Positions 1-9,542 of a DNA stretch of 46,442 nucleotides are shown piece by piece. This DNA comes from Pseudomonadota bacterium (GTDB lineage: Bacteria > Pseudomonadota > Gammaproteobacteria > Burkholderiales > Rhodocyclaceae), in the NCBI GenBank assembly GCA_018241665.1, contig JAFEDK010000049.1, positions 8,251 to 54,692 on the forward strand. Reading direction: 5' to 3'. Position numbers and translations under genes: made by a program. The notes under the pieces were generated by a model. It did not search any database. It saw only the letters and a program-made list of their open reading frames with translations, and was not told the DNA's origin. The stretch's first letter is position 1; each line of letters begins with the position of its first letter.

Positions 1-17
1 GCTCTGTGGGTTGGCTC

Positions 18-86
18 TGTGGGGGCGAATTCATTCGCCCGCGGGGGTGGAGCAACCCGCGGTGGGCGAATGAATTCGCCCCCACA
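18..86. repeat. REP pair (BIME-like), copy 1
   Basis: Two head-to-head palindromic units. The left unit (18-43) has a GTGG tetranucleotide followed by GGGCGAATTCATTCGCCC; the right unit (64-86) is its reverse complement, ending in CCACA. About 20 unrelated bases separate them. The same arrangement recurs at 14885 and 20898. A GTGG head plus a short palindrome, in inverted pairs between genes, is the classic form of bacterial REP/BIME elements, which are mobilised by RAYT (TnpA-REP) transposases. No such transposase is in this window. Confidence 0.85.
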
Positions 87-149
87 GGGCATTCCCCCCA
101 CAGGGCATTCCCCCCACAGGACATTCCTCCCAAACAGGACATTCGCCCC
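84..149. repeat. Four tandem 16-bp repeats beside REP copy 1
   Basis: The unit ACAGGGCATTCCCCCC occurs at 84-99 and 100-115, with a degenerate copy at 116-131 and another at 134-149 after two extra bases. The array starts inside the tail of the right REP unit, so it looks like slippage amplification of REP-flanking sequence. It lies downstream of the peptidase gene that ends at 176. Confidence 0.8.
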
Positions 150-175
150 TGATGGCCCCACAAAGGACGCAGCCT

Positions 176-1120
176 TTACCGCCGGATGCGCTGGAGGGTG
201 TCGCGGGCCGCGTCCTGCGTCGGGCCGCCGAGCTCGACGGCGCGCTGGGCGGCCTTGCGGGCTTCAACCGGGCGCTTCAGCTCCAGCAGCACGTTGGCCA
301 GGTTGTTCCACGCGGCCGCCGCGTCATGGCGTTTGGCCGCGTCGCGGAAAGCGGCTTCCGCCCCGCGCAGGTTGCCGGCCTGGTACTGGCTGTTGCCGAG
401 GCCCATCGCCAGCGTCAGGCTGTCCGGCCAGCGGGCCAGCGCGGCCCGGTAGGCGGGCACCGCGCGCCCGGCCGGCGCGGCCTTCTCGAAGGCCACCAGC
501 GCGCGGGTGGTCAGCGCCTCGTCGGCGGTCGCAGCCAGCTGGCCCGGCGGCACGACGACGAAGGCCCACTTGCCGGCCCGTTCCCAGGTCAGCTCGAAGG
601 TGCGGAAAGGCATCACCTGGCGCTCCATCGGGCCGGAGCGCAGCAGGAAGGACTCGTCGTCCAGGTCGTAGCCGATCACCACCGCGTAATGCCAGGTCGG
701 CGCCCACGACAGGCCCAGGTTGAGCAGCACGACCACCGGATGCCCGGCCGCCGTCTCGCGCATCAACGCCTCCAGCGTGCCAGGGATCTCCACCGCCAGC
801 GCCCCGTGGCGCCGCGCGCCGGACAGCATCTCGATCTGCAGCGAGCCCTGCCGCCCCGGCAGGAAGACCTGCCCGGCCAACGCCTGCGGCGTCACGCCGA
901 AGCCGTTGGCCCCCAGCACCATCGCCAGCGCCGCCGGCCCGCACTGGTAATCCTCCTGCGCGTAATACGGCACCCCTGACAACTCGACCCGCGGCGGCAC
1001 CCCGGTCGGCCTCTCAGCGCGCAAGGCCGCCGTCTGCGCCGCGCAACCGCTCAGCCCGAGCGCCGCCAGCGCCCCAGCCGTGCCAATCAAACGCCGCCGC
1101 TTTTCAAAAAAGTCACTCAT
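176..1120 (-). CDS. PA2778-family cysteine peptidase, C39-like, TPR-containing lipoprotein
   Basis: The start at 1120 gives 314 residues opening with a lipoprotein signal: hydrophobic stretch 13-25 and lipobox LSGC with Cys26. A papain-like C39 peptidase domain follows (about 45-170). The nucleophile is probably Cys60 in YQCGPAALAMVLG, with His144 in WHYAVVIGYD and a nearby Asp. The C-terminal third is rich in Ala and Leu helices of TPR type (LAMGLGNSQYQAGN, AWNNLANVLLELKR). It lies 129 bp downstream of a PA2779-type gene, the same order as in Pseudomonas aeruginosa, where the pair is uncharacterised. Peptidase activity and substrate are inferred from the fold only. Confidence 0.85.
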   Translation of the reverse strand: MSDFFEKRRRLIGTAGALAALGLSGCAAQTAALRAERPTGVPPRVELSGVPYYAQEDYQCGPAALAMVLGANGFGVTPQALAGQVFLPGRQGSLQIEMLSGARRHGALAVEIPGTLEALMRETAAGHPVVVLLNLGLSWAPTWHYAVVIGYDLDDESFLLRSGPMERQVMPFRTFELTWERAGKWAFVVVPPGQLAATADEALTTRALVAFEKAAPAGRAVPAYRAALARWPDSLTLAMGLGNSQYQAGNLRGAEAAFRDAAKRHDAAAAWNNLANVLLELKRPVEARKAAQRAVELGGPTQDAARDTLQRIRR

Positions 1121-1181
1121 GGGTTCGTGATTTGGCGAAGAAATCGTAGCGAGCAGACCCGAGGTCGCGACGAGGCGCCCA

Positions 1182-1199
1182 GCCGTACAAGAGTACGGC
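1182..1199. repeat. 7-bp inverted repeat in the peptidase-membrane protein gap
   Basis: GCCGTAC (1182-1188) pairs with GTACGGC (1193-1199) around the loop AAGA. It sits in a 129-bp gap whose composition is unlike the adjacent genes. It could be an intergenic repeat or a processing hairpin between the two cotranscribed genes. There is no U-tract, so it is not a good intrinsic terminator. Confidence 0.4.
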
Positions 1200-1249
1200 G
1201 AGCACCGCAATCGCGAGATCGGAGGGCGCAGTAGATTTATTCGCTAAGG

Positions 1250-1651
1250 TCAGCGGATGGAGCGGGTGAACGGGTAGACCTTGGTGAAACCGAGGATGTC
1301 GGTCACCAGCAGCAGCAGGAACAGGAAGATGATCACCTCGATGAAACCACCCGCCGGCGCCTTGTCCATCTGCGCGGCCAGGCGGCCAGCGTCTTCGTCG
1401 GTCAGCGCGGCGACGCGTTCGCGGGCATCGGCGGCCTTGACGCCCATGCTCTCCAGGCGGGATTGCACGTCGGCGCGGTCGAGCAGTTCGTTGAGGTGGG
1501 CGCGGGCCTCGGCGCCGCTGCGGGTCGTGCCCTGGCTGGCCTGGGCGACCTGCTCGGTGCCGATCATGGTGGCCTGGGCGGTCTGTACGAAGGCCACGTG
1601 GGTGGTGCTGACGATAAGCAGGGCAGCAAGAGTCTGCTTGAAGCGTTTCAT
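1250..1651 (-). CDS. PA2779-family single-pass membrane protein
   Basis: The start at 1651 is preceded by GAGGAGA at good spacing and gives 133 residues. An N-terminal signal-like segment (MKRFKQTLAALLIVSTTHVA) precedes a charged helical middle (about 45-100: SGAEARAHLNELLDRADVQ, then ALTDEDAGRLAAQMD). A very hydrophobic C-terminal helix follows (FIEVIIFLFLLLLVTDILG), then a short tail. This matches the PA2779 family, which is found beside PA2778-type peptidases. Function is unknown; the pairing suggests that it anchors the upstream-encoded lipoprotein peptidase or is cut by it (inference). Confidence 0.85.
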   Translation of the reverse strand: MKRFKQTLAALLIVSTTHVAFVQTAQATMIGTEQVAQASQGTTRSGAEARAHLNELLDRADVQSRLESMGVKAADARERVAALTDEDAGRLAAQMDKAPAGGFIEVIIFLFLLLLVTDILGFTKVYPFTRSIR

Positions 1652-1770
1652 TCTGGTTCTCCTCGGAATCATGGAAGGCCCGCCTGGCGGGCAGCACTTC
1701 ATGCTGGCAGGCCGGTCCCTGCTTCTTCAAGGACGATCCTGTAACAACACATTTTGGGTAGTGCCATTCC

Positions 1771-2880
1771 TCAGGTCGCCGCACGCCCCCGCGCGATGGC
1801 CTCGACGATGCCGCGGCGGGCCCGCGCACGGCGCAGCAGGTTGGCCGCCTCCCCTTCCCGCTCCAGCCATTCGCGGAAGCGCCTGAGGCCGAGGCGCACG
1901 GCGCCTTCCTCGACGCAGTGGGACAGCAGCACGAGCTGGGTCTGCATCACGTCCTCGGCAGCGAACACGCCGAACTCGGAAGCCACCGCCACCGCGTTGC
2001 TGGTACCGAGCAGCTTGAGAGCCTGGGATTCCGTCACGCCCCGGTGGCAGGCGATCACATGCACCGGGCCGAAGGCGTCCGCTTCCGCCAGCAGCACCGC
2101 ATAGTCGTGGTCCTGGTAGAAGGGCTGGCCGACCCGCTCCCGCGCTGCCGCCACGCCCAGCAGCGCCGGGATCGCCTCCACGCGCAGCAGCAGGCGGGCC
2201 GGCGCCGGCCCGGACAGGCCCAGGTCGGACAGCACGACGCCCTCCCCCTGCACCTCGCCGTCCAGCGCCTCGACGAGGGCGCTACGCATCGCATCCGCGC
2301 GCCCCGGCAGATCGAGGCGCGCCCAGTCCAGTGCCGCCCCCTGGTCGACACGCCGCCCGGTCGGCCGCGCGCCGCGCTTGGCCAGCTCGACGGCCCGCTG
2401 CACAACCAGACGCAGCGCGGCGGCGAACAGCGCCTCGCGGTTGTTGACGCGGGTGTGGATCAGGCGCCGGGCGGCGACGAAACGTTGAAACACCTTGTCA
2501 CGATCTTCCGCTGCCGGCAGCGTCGGTTCCAGGGAAATCACCGACACCACGTCGCGCCGATGGGTGAGGGCCGCCAGCAGTTCGGCGTGGCAGATGCCGA
2601 TTTCGCTGCCGAGGTCCGCACTGCCGGCCTCGCCGGTGTACAGCACCAGCACGATGTCGGCCTTGGCAATCTCCTCCAGCGAGCCTTCGAGGATGGTCTT
2701 GCCGGCCGGCTCCGGATCGTCCTCGTGGATCCATACCTCGAAGAGTTGATGCTCACCGACGCGGATACCTTCGATGCGCGCCTTGAGTTCCAGGCGCAGG
2801 TCGGTCAGCAGTTCGCCGCCGAACACGGACGACAGCGCACGGCTGGAAAACATCACGCGGAGACGGGGGACAGAGGCCAT
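1771..2880 (-). CDS. DUF4062-like (TIR-related fold) protein
   Basis: 369 residues starting [13 protein letters not shown]. The first ~120 residues resemble DUF4062, a TIR/nucleoside-deoxyribosyltransferase-like Rossmann domain: a VMFSS strand-turn, a long helix, then [21 protein letters not shown] and a [15 protein letters not shown] segment. DUF4062 proteins usually read VFISSTF...SLEEIDKCDIFVLLLG...E. The C-terminal ~200 residues (about 170-369) are not recognised; they lack membrane segments and look alpha/beta. The gene is divergent from pdxH with 120 bp between the starts. DUF4062 domains occur in some signalling and defence proteins, but no other defence gene is adjacent, so no function is assigned. 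Confidence 0.7.
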   Translation of the reverse strand: MASVPRLRVMFSSRALSSVFGGELLTDLRLELKARIEGIRVGEHQLFEVWIHEDDPEPAGKTILEGSLEEIAKADIVLVLYTGEAGSADLGSEIGICHAELLAALTHRRDVVSVISLEPTLPAAEDRDKVFQRFVAARRLIHTRVNNREALFAAALRLVVQRAVELAKRGARPTGRRVDQGAALDWARLDLPGRADAMRSALVEALDGEVQGEGVVLSDLGLSGPAPARLLLRVEAIPALLGVAAARERVGQPFYQDHDYAVLLAEADAFGPVHVIACHRGVTESQALKLLGTSNAVAVASEFGVFAAEDVMQTQLVLLSHCVEEGAVRLGLRRFREWLEREGEAANLLRRARARRGIVEAIARGRAAT

Positions 2881-3000
2881 CGACGGGCTCCTCGGGCAGG
2901 CGGGCGCCCACGATACCACCCCGTCATTTTCATGGGCAGCCCGGCCAACATGGCCGCAAAGTGCCACAATCCCATATCCCCACCGACTGCCGACGCCGCG

Positions 3001-3648
3001 ATGAGTAAGGATCCCACGCTTGCCGACCTGCGCAAGAGCTACGAACACGGCAGCCTCGACGACGACGAGGCCGCCGATTCCCCCTTGCACCAGTTTGCCG
3101 CCTGGCTCCAGGAGGCGCTGGACAAGGGCCTGCCCGAGCCCAACGCGATGACCGTCGCCACCGTCGGCCCCGACGGGCGACCGTCCACCCGCGTGGTGCT
3201 GATCAAGGGCTACGACGCGCGCGGCATCATCTGGTACACCAACTACGCCAGCCGCAAGGGTCGCGAGCTGGAGGCCCACGCCTTCGCCGCACTGCAGTTC
3301 CACTGGGTCGAGCTGGAGCGGGTAGTGCGCATCGAGGGCCGCGTCGAGAAGGTCTCCGCCGAGGACTCCGACACCTATTTCGCCAGCCGCCCGCTGAGCC
3401 ACCGCATCGGCGCCTGGGCCTCCCCGCAGAGCGAGCCGATTGCCGGCCGGGGCGTGCTGGTTGCCCGTGCCGCCGAATACGGCCTGCGCTTCGGCCTCAA
3501 CCCGCCGCGCCCGCCGCACTGGGGCGGCTTCCGGCTGGTGCCGGACTACTGGGAATTCTGGCAGGGCCGCAGCTCGCGCCTGCACGACCGCATCACCTAC
3601 CGCCTGCAGCCGGACGGCAGCTGGCACAAGGCACGGCTGGCGCCGTGA
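3001..3648 (+). CDS. pdxH: Pyridoxamine/pyridoxine 5'-phosphate oxidase
   Basis: FMN-dependent enzyme that oxidises PNP and PMP to pyridoxal 5'-phosphate in the cytoplasm, the last step of vitamin B6 synthesis and salvage. It has 215 residues, close to the 218 of the E. coli enzyme. Recognisable segments in order are the N-terminal [37 protein letters not shown] (FMN site), [13 protein letters not shown], the [16 protein letters not shown] region, and the C-terminal [27 protein letters not shown] substrate and FMN site, given here only as a family match. Start ATG 3001; no strong Shine-Dalgarno sequence is visible. Nothing is missing. Confidence 0.97.
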   Translation: MSKDPTLADLRKSYEHGSLDDDEAADSPLHQFAAWLQEALDKGLPEPNAMTVATVGPDGRPSTRVVLIKGYDARGIIWYTNYASRKGRELEAHAFAALQFHWVELERVVRIEGRVEKVSAEDSDTYFASRPLSHRIGAWASPQSEPIAGRGVLVARAAEYGLRFGLNPPRPPHWGGFRLVPDYWEFWQGRSSRLHDRITYRLQPDGSWHKARLAP

Positions 3649-3680
3649 GATGCGCCAACGCAGCCTTAAGACTGAATGTC

Positions 3681-3686
3681 TATAAT
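3681..3686 (+). promoter_or_regulatory. Sigma-70 -10 hexamer (TATAAT) upstream of the PhnD-like gene
   Basis: A perfect TATAAT lies 30 bp before the ATG at 3717, in the short gap after pdxH. No convincing -35 hexamer is present at 16-18 bp, so a weak or activated promoter is likely. It would give the binding-protein and kinase pair its own promoter. Confidence 0.55.
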
Positions 3687-3716
3687 CGGCGGCGCTTCCC
3701 TTTGCTGAGATCCGAC

Positions 3717-4553
3717 ATGCTTGTGCGCCTCGCCGCAGTTCTCGCCCTAGCCCTGGGCATCACCACCGCCCATGCCCAGGAGGCGGTCTACCGTTTCTCG
3801 CCGGTCAACCAGTGGGACATCAACAAGACGGCGGCCTACTGGAACCCGATCATCCAGTACGTCTCGGAGAAGAGCGGGGTCAGGCTGCAGCTCAAGATCG
3901 GCCGCACCTCGGCCGACACCACAAGCTATGTGCTGGCCCAGGAAGTGGAGTTCGTATTCACCAACCACCTGTTCAGCCCCGAACGGGAATCCCTCGGCTG
4001 GAAGGTCTTCGGGCGCCGCAATGCGCCGGCGCTGCATGGCCAGATCGTCGTGCCCGCCGATTCCCCGGTCACCCGCGTCGAGGACCTGAAAGGCCAGGAA
4101 GTCGCCTTTGCCGGCCCGGAAGCCTTCATCGGCTACAAGGTGCCCTATGCCTACCTGATTTCGAAGGGCGTGGACGTGAAGACCGTCTTCGGCGGCAACC
4201 AGAACGCCGCCATAGCCCAGCTTTTCGCCGGCAAGGCCAAGGCTGTCGGCAGCAATTCCATGCTGGTGGAAGGCTACGCCAACCGGGAAGGCAAGAAATT
4301 CCGCGTGCTGTGGACCTCCGAGCCCTACCACGACCTGGCCCTGATGGCCTCCGGCCGGGTGCCCGACAAGGACCTGAAGGCCATCTCGGCGGCCTTCTTC
4401 GGCATGCACAAGGACCCCCGCGGCCAGGAAATCCTGCACCGCGCCTCCCAGGAGGTCGGCCTCGGCAACGACGCCTTCTTCATCCCGGCCAGCGGCGCCG
4501 ACTACGCGTCCTACCGCAAGTTCTACCAGAGCGCACCGGCGGCGGTGCGCTGA
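3717..4553 (+). CDS. PhnD-like periplasmic phosphate/phosphite/phosphonate-type binding protein
   Basis: 278 residues with a Sec signal peptide ([20 protein letters not shown], cleavage near 20). The mature part has the PhnD-like type II binding-protein pattern: [30 protein letters not shown] near the N-terminus, then [30 protein letters not shown], and [23 protein letters not shown] in the second lobe. No permease or ATPase is adjacent. Instead a hybrid histidine kinase begins 14 bp after the stop, so it may present a ligand to that sensor rather than feed a transporter (inference). Ligand unknown. Confidence 0.87.
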   Translation: MLVRLAAVLALALGITTAHAQEAVYRFSPVNQWDINKTAAYWNPIIQYVSEKSGVRLQLKIGRTSADTTSYVLAQEVEFVFTNHLFSPERESLGWKVFGRRNAPALHGQIVVPADSPVTRVEDLKGQEVAFAGPEAFIGYKVPYAYLISKGVDVKTVFGGNQNAAIAQLFAGKAKAVGSNSMLVEGYANREGKKFRVLWTSEPYHDLALMASGRVPDKDLKAISAAFFGMHKDPRGQEILHRASQEVGLGNDAFFIPASGADYASYRKFYQSAPAAVR

Positions 4554-4567
4554 CCGGCACCAGGCCC

Positions 4568-6610
<2,043 letters not shown>

Positions 6611-6620
6611 CAACACCTCA

Positions 6621-7535
6621 TCAGACCGCCAGCGCCCCCGCGCACTGCCCGACGATCCAGTCGTGGAAGCGCAGCGCCGGGCCGGCCAGGCGCTTGTGGG
6701 CCGGGCGGATCAGCTGGTAGCCCCGCTCGGTGAAAGCCGGCCGGTCCACCGCCGCCACCAGTTGGCCGTCGGCGAGCAGATCATCTACCAGCGGCGCCCA
6801 GCCCAGCGCAACACCCTGCCCGGCCAGGGCAGCCTGGATCACCAGCGAGTAATCATTGAAGCCCAGCTTGGGCAGCGTATTGCGGCCGTCCAGGCCCTGG
6901 GCGCGGAACCAGTCATCCCACTCCAGCCAGCGCCCCGGCTCATCCCCTTCCAGGTGCAACAGCGGCAGGCCATAGAGGTCTTCCGCGCCGGCCAGCGGGC
7001 CCTGGCGCTCCAGCAACGCCGGGCTGCATACCGGCACCACCCGTTCGCGGAATAGCCGCGTGGATTCAGCGCCCTCACTGGCGTCGGGCCCGAACAGGAT
7101 GGCCAGGTCGGCCTTGTCCCGGCGTGGATCGAATTCCGACTGGGAGGTCAGGATGCGCAGCTCCAGGCCGGGCAGCCGTGCCTTCAGCGCCGGCAGGCGC
7201 GGCATCAGCCAGAACTTGGCGAAGCCGAAATCGGTGATCAGGGTCAGGGTTTCGTGGCGGCGGGTGGCGCTGACCTGGCGGGTGGTCAGGCGGATCGCCT
7301 CCAGGCTGTCGCGCACCGTCTCGTACATGCGCTGCCCTTCATCGGTAAGCACCACACCCCGGTGCAGACGGCGGAACAGCGGGATGCCGAGGGATTCCTC
7401 CATCTTGCGCACCCGGTGGCTGACCGCCGGCTGGGTGGTGCCGAGTTCTTCCGCCGCCGCGGTGAAGTTCAGCAGGCGGGCGGCAGACTCGAAGAAGACG
7501 AGCGACTGGAGCTGGGGCAGCGAATCCCTGGACAT
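6621..7535 (-). CDS. LysR-family regulator of choline sulfate utilisation
   Basis: 304 residues. The winged helix-turn-helix is at 1-65 (LQSLVFFESAARLLNFTAAAEELGTTQPAVSHRV, in pieces), followed by a type II periplasmic-binding-like effector domain (about 92-300). It belongs to the GcvA-like LysR group. The context of choX, choW and betC on the same strand matches the family of LysR factors found beside choline-sulfatase genes, so choline sulfate or choline is the likely effector. It is the last gene of the leftward cluster, 156 bp beyond choX, and may be expressed partly from its own promoter. Confidence 0.87.
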   Translation of the reverse strand: MSRDSLPQLQSLVFFESAARLLNFTAAAEELGTTQPAVSHRVRKMEESLGIPLFRRLHRGVVLTDEGQRMYETVRDSLEAIRLTTRQVSATRRHETLTLITDFGFAKFWLMPRLPALKARLPGLELRILTSQSEFDPRRDKADLAILFGPDASEGAESTRLFRERVVPVCSPALLERQGPLAGAEDLYGLPLLHLEGDEPGRWLEWDDWFRAQGLDGRNTLPKLGFNDYSLVIQAALAGQGVALGWAPLVDDLLADGQLVAAVDRPAFTERGYQLIRPAHKRLAGPALRFHDWIVGQCAGALAV

Positions 7536-7664
7536 GAGGCGACCGTAGGCAAGGAGGCGGAGGGAAACGGATGCCCCCGCGCAACGTGCCTACAGGGCCG
7601 GCCGGGCGGCATCGACTGCGCCCGACGATAGCAGAAGGCCTGCCGGCCGATCAGAAGGAATATG

Positions 7665-7676
7665 GATAAGCTTATC
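7665..7676. promoter_or_regulatory. Perfect 12-bp palindrome upstream of the LysR gene
   Basis: GATAAGCTTATC is fully self-complementary and lies 129 bp before the LysR start and 16 bp beyond the choX stop. On the leftward strand it is followed by CATATT, a passable -10. It could be an operator for the regulator gene. It is too short and AT-rich to be a strong terminator. Confidence 0.35.
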
Positions 7677-7691
7677 GGCACCCGGCGCCGC

Positions 7692-8660
7692 TCAGCGCGG
7701 CGGCAGGCCGAGGCTGTAGCGCACCGCGGCGAGGCCGTCGCCGCCCTGGCTGGTGACGACGCCCTTCAGCCAGCCGTCGAGCAACTCCGGATGGCGCTTG
7801 ATGAGGGCCAGCGCCGCCTGGCCCGGCTCGACCCGCTCGCCGACGGTCTGCTTGAGCATCTCGTTCTCCAGCGCCACGCTGAAGCGCAACTGGCCGAACA
7901 GGCGGCCGAGGTTGGGGCACTGGGCCGCATAGCCCTTGCGGCTGACCGTGGACACCGTGGCGGCGCCGTAGTCCGGCCCGAAATGGGCGTCGCCGCCCTG
8001 CAGGTAGGTGATCGGGAAGCGGGTGTTGATGACGTGGGGCTCCCAGGCCAGGAACACCATCCACGGCTTCGCGTCGGACTTGAAGCTGCGTTCCAACTGG
8101 GCCAGCAGCGCAGCGTCGCCGGACTCCACCAGAGTCCACCCGCTGAGGCCGTAGGCCTTGCCGGCGATCATCTGGCGCAGGATCTGGTTGGCCGGCGCGC
8201 CGGGTTCGATACCGTAGAAGCGCTTGCCGAACTTGTCGGCGTGGGCCTGCAGGTCGGCAAAGCTGCGCACGCCGGCCTGCGCCACGTAGTCCGGCACCGC
8301 CAGCGTGAAGCGAGCCTTGTCCAGGTTGGTGGCCAGGCGCTCCACCTGGCCCTGGCGGAAGAAGGGCTCGGTCAGCTCGCGCTGGGCCGGCATCCAGTTG
8401 CCAAGGAAGACGTCCACCTGGCCGCTCTTGAGGCCCTGGTAGGTCACCGGCACCGACAGGGTCTGCACCGCCGGCCGGTAGCCGAGCCCCTTCAGCACCG
8501 CGCCGGCCAGCGCGTTGGTGGCGTCGATGTCGGCCCAGCCCGGCGAGGCCAGGCGCACCGTCTGGCAGGCCGGTGCATCGACGGGCGCCGCGGCGGAGGC
8601 ATTCGCGGACACGGCGGCCGCGGCCAGCGCCAGGCCGGTGAAGGCAAGAAGTCGTTTCAT
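7692..8660 (-). CDS. choX: Choline ABC transporter substrate-binding protein
   Basis: 322 residues starting MKRLLAFTGLALAAAAVSA, a Sec signal peptide cut near residue 27 (ANASAAA). The mature protein matches the glycine betaine/choline OpuAC-type fold of ChoX: VRLASPGWADIDATNALAG at the start, VDVFLGNWMPAQ in the hinge-pocket region, YGIEPGAPANQ, and the conserved WMVFLAWEPHVINTRF with Trp residues that in this family form the aromatic cage around quaternary amines. It binds choline (possibly choline sulfate products) in the periplasm and hands it to ChoW, whose gene ends 20 bp upstream of this start. Confidence 0.92.
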   Translation of the reverse strand: MKRLLAFTGLALAAAAVSANASAAAPVDAPACQTVRLASPGWADIDATNALAGAVLKGLGYRPAVQTLSVPVTYQGLKSGQVDVFLGNWMPAQRELTEPFFRQGQVERLATNLDKARFTLAVPDYVAQAGVRSFADLQAHADKFGKRFYGIEPGAPANQILRQMIAGKAYGLSGWTLVESGDAALLAQLERSFKSDAKPWMVFLAWEPHVINTRFPITYLQGGDAHFGPDYGAATVSTVSRKGYAAQCPNLGRLFGQLRFSVALENEMLKQTVGERVEPGQAALALIKRHPELLDGWLKGVVTSQGGDGLAAVRYSLGLPPR

Positions 8661-8679
8661 CGGGATGCTCGCGGAACGT

Positions 8680-9516
8680 TCAGCGGACCGGCGGCTGCGG
8701 TGCCGCCAGGCTTTCGGTGAGGCGGTCGAGGACCATCGCCAGCAACACCACCGACAGGCCACTGGCGAAGCCCTGGCCCATGTCCAGGCGCTGGATGCCG
8801 GACAGCACCTCGCCGCCGAGGCCGCCGCCGCCGACCATCGAGGCGACGATGACCATCGACAAGGCCATCATGATGGTCTGGTTCACCCCCGCCATGATGG
8901 ACGGCAGCGCGTAGGGCAGGCGGATCTGCACGAGCAGTTGCCAGGGCGTCGCGCCGAGGGTCGAGCCGGCTTCCAGCACGTCCTTGTCCACGTCGCGGAT
9001 GCCCATCGTGGTCATGCGCAGCACCGGCGGCACGGCGAAGATCACCGTCGCCAGCACGGCCGGCACCACGCCGAGGCCGAACAACATCACCGCCGGGATC
9101 AGGTACACGAAGGCCGGCATGGTCTGCATGAAATCCAGCAGCGGCCGCAGCGCACGCGCCAGGCCGGCGCGGGAGCCGGCCAGCACGCCCACCGGCACGC
9201 CGACCAGCAGGCTCAGCAGCGTGGCGGTGAGCACCTGGGCGAGAGTCGTGCGCATCTGCTCGCCGAAGCCCAGCCCTTCCACCACGGCCAGCGCCGTCAC
9301 CACGAACAGCGCCAGCCGCCAGCCCCGCCGCCACAGCGCGAAGGCCCCGAGCGCGGTGGGCAGCCCCCACCACGGCCCGGCCTGCAGAACCGCCTGCAGG
9401 CCGTCGGCCAGCGCACCGATCCCGTTCCCCAGCGCTGCCAGCGCGGAGGAATCGGCCGTCAGCACAGCGAGGGCGTCGTTGGCCCAGCGGGCCAGCGGGA
9501 TGAGGGCTTCGCTCAT
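8680..9516 (-). CDS. choW: Choline ABC transporter permease
   Basis: 278 residues, a ProW/OpuAB-type inner-membrane permease. Hydrophobic helices run from about residue 55 onwards. The cytoplasmic EAA coupling loop reads DVLEAGSTLGATPWQLLVQIRLP (about 187-209). The N-terminal extension (LARWANDALAVL) is typical of ChoW proteins. The partner ATPase ChoV is not encoded anywhere in the cluster, whereas choX-choW-choV usually lie together. A TonB-dependent receptor gene ends 26 bp upstream. The transporter may borrow an ATPase encoded elsewhere (inference). Confidence 0.92.
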   Translation of the reverse strand: MSEALIPLARWANDALAVLTADSSALAALGNGIGALADGLQAVLQAGPWWGLPTALGAFALWRRGWRLALFVVTALAVVEGLGFGEQMRTTLAQVLTATLLSLLVGVPVGVLAGSRAGLARALRPLLDFMQTMPAFVYLIPAVMLFGLGVVPAVLATVIFAVPPVLRMTTMGIRDVDKDVLEAGSTLGATPWQLLVQIRLPYALPSIMAGVNQTIMMALSMVIVASMVGGGGLGGEVLSGIQRLDMGQGFASGLSVVLLAMVLDRLTESLAAPQPPVR

Positions 9517-9542
9517 GACGGCTTACGGGTGGCCGGCGGCGC

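Noticed and set aside
84-149. Short regularly repeated units, CRISPR-like at first sight
   Set aside because: The 16-bp units are directly adjacent with no spacers, degenerate, and arise from REP tail sequence; no cas genes are present.
3812-4567. N-terminal extension of the hybrid kinase running back through the PhnD-like gene
   Set aside because: The extension is out-of-frame shadow text rich in Arg, Pro and Gly; membrane helix 1 begins right after ATG 4568.
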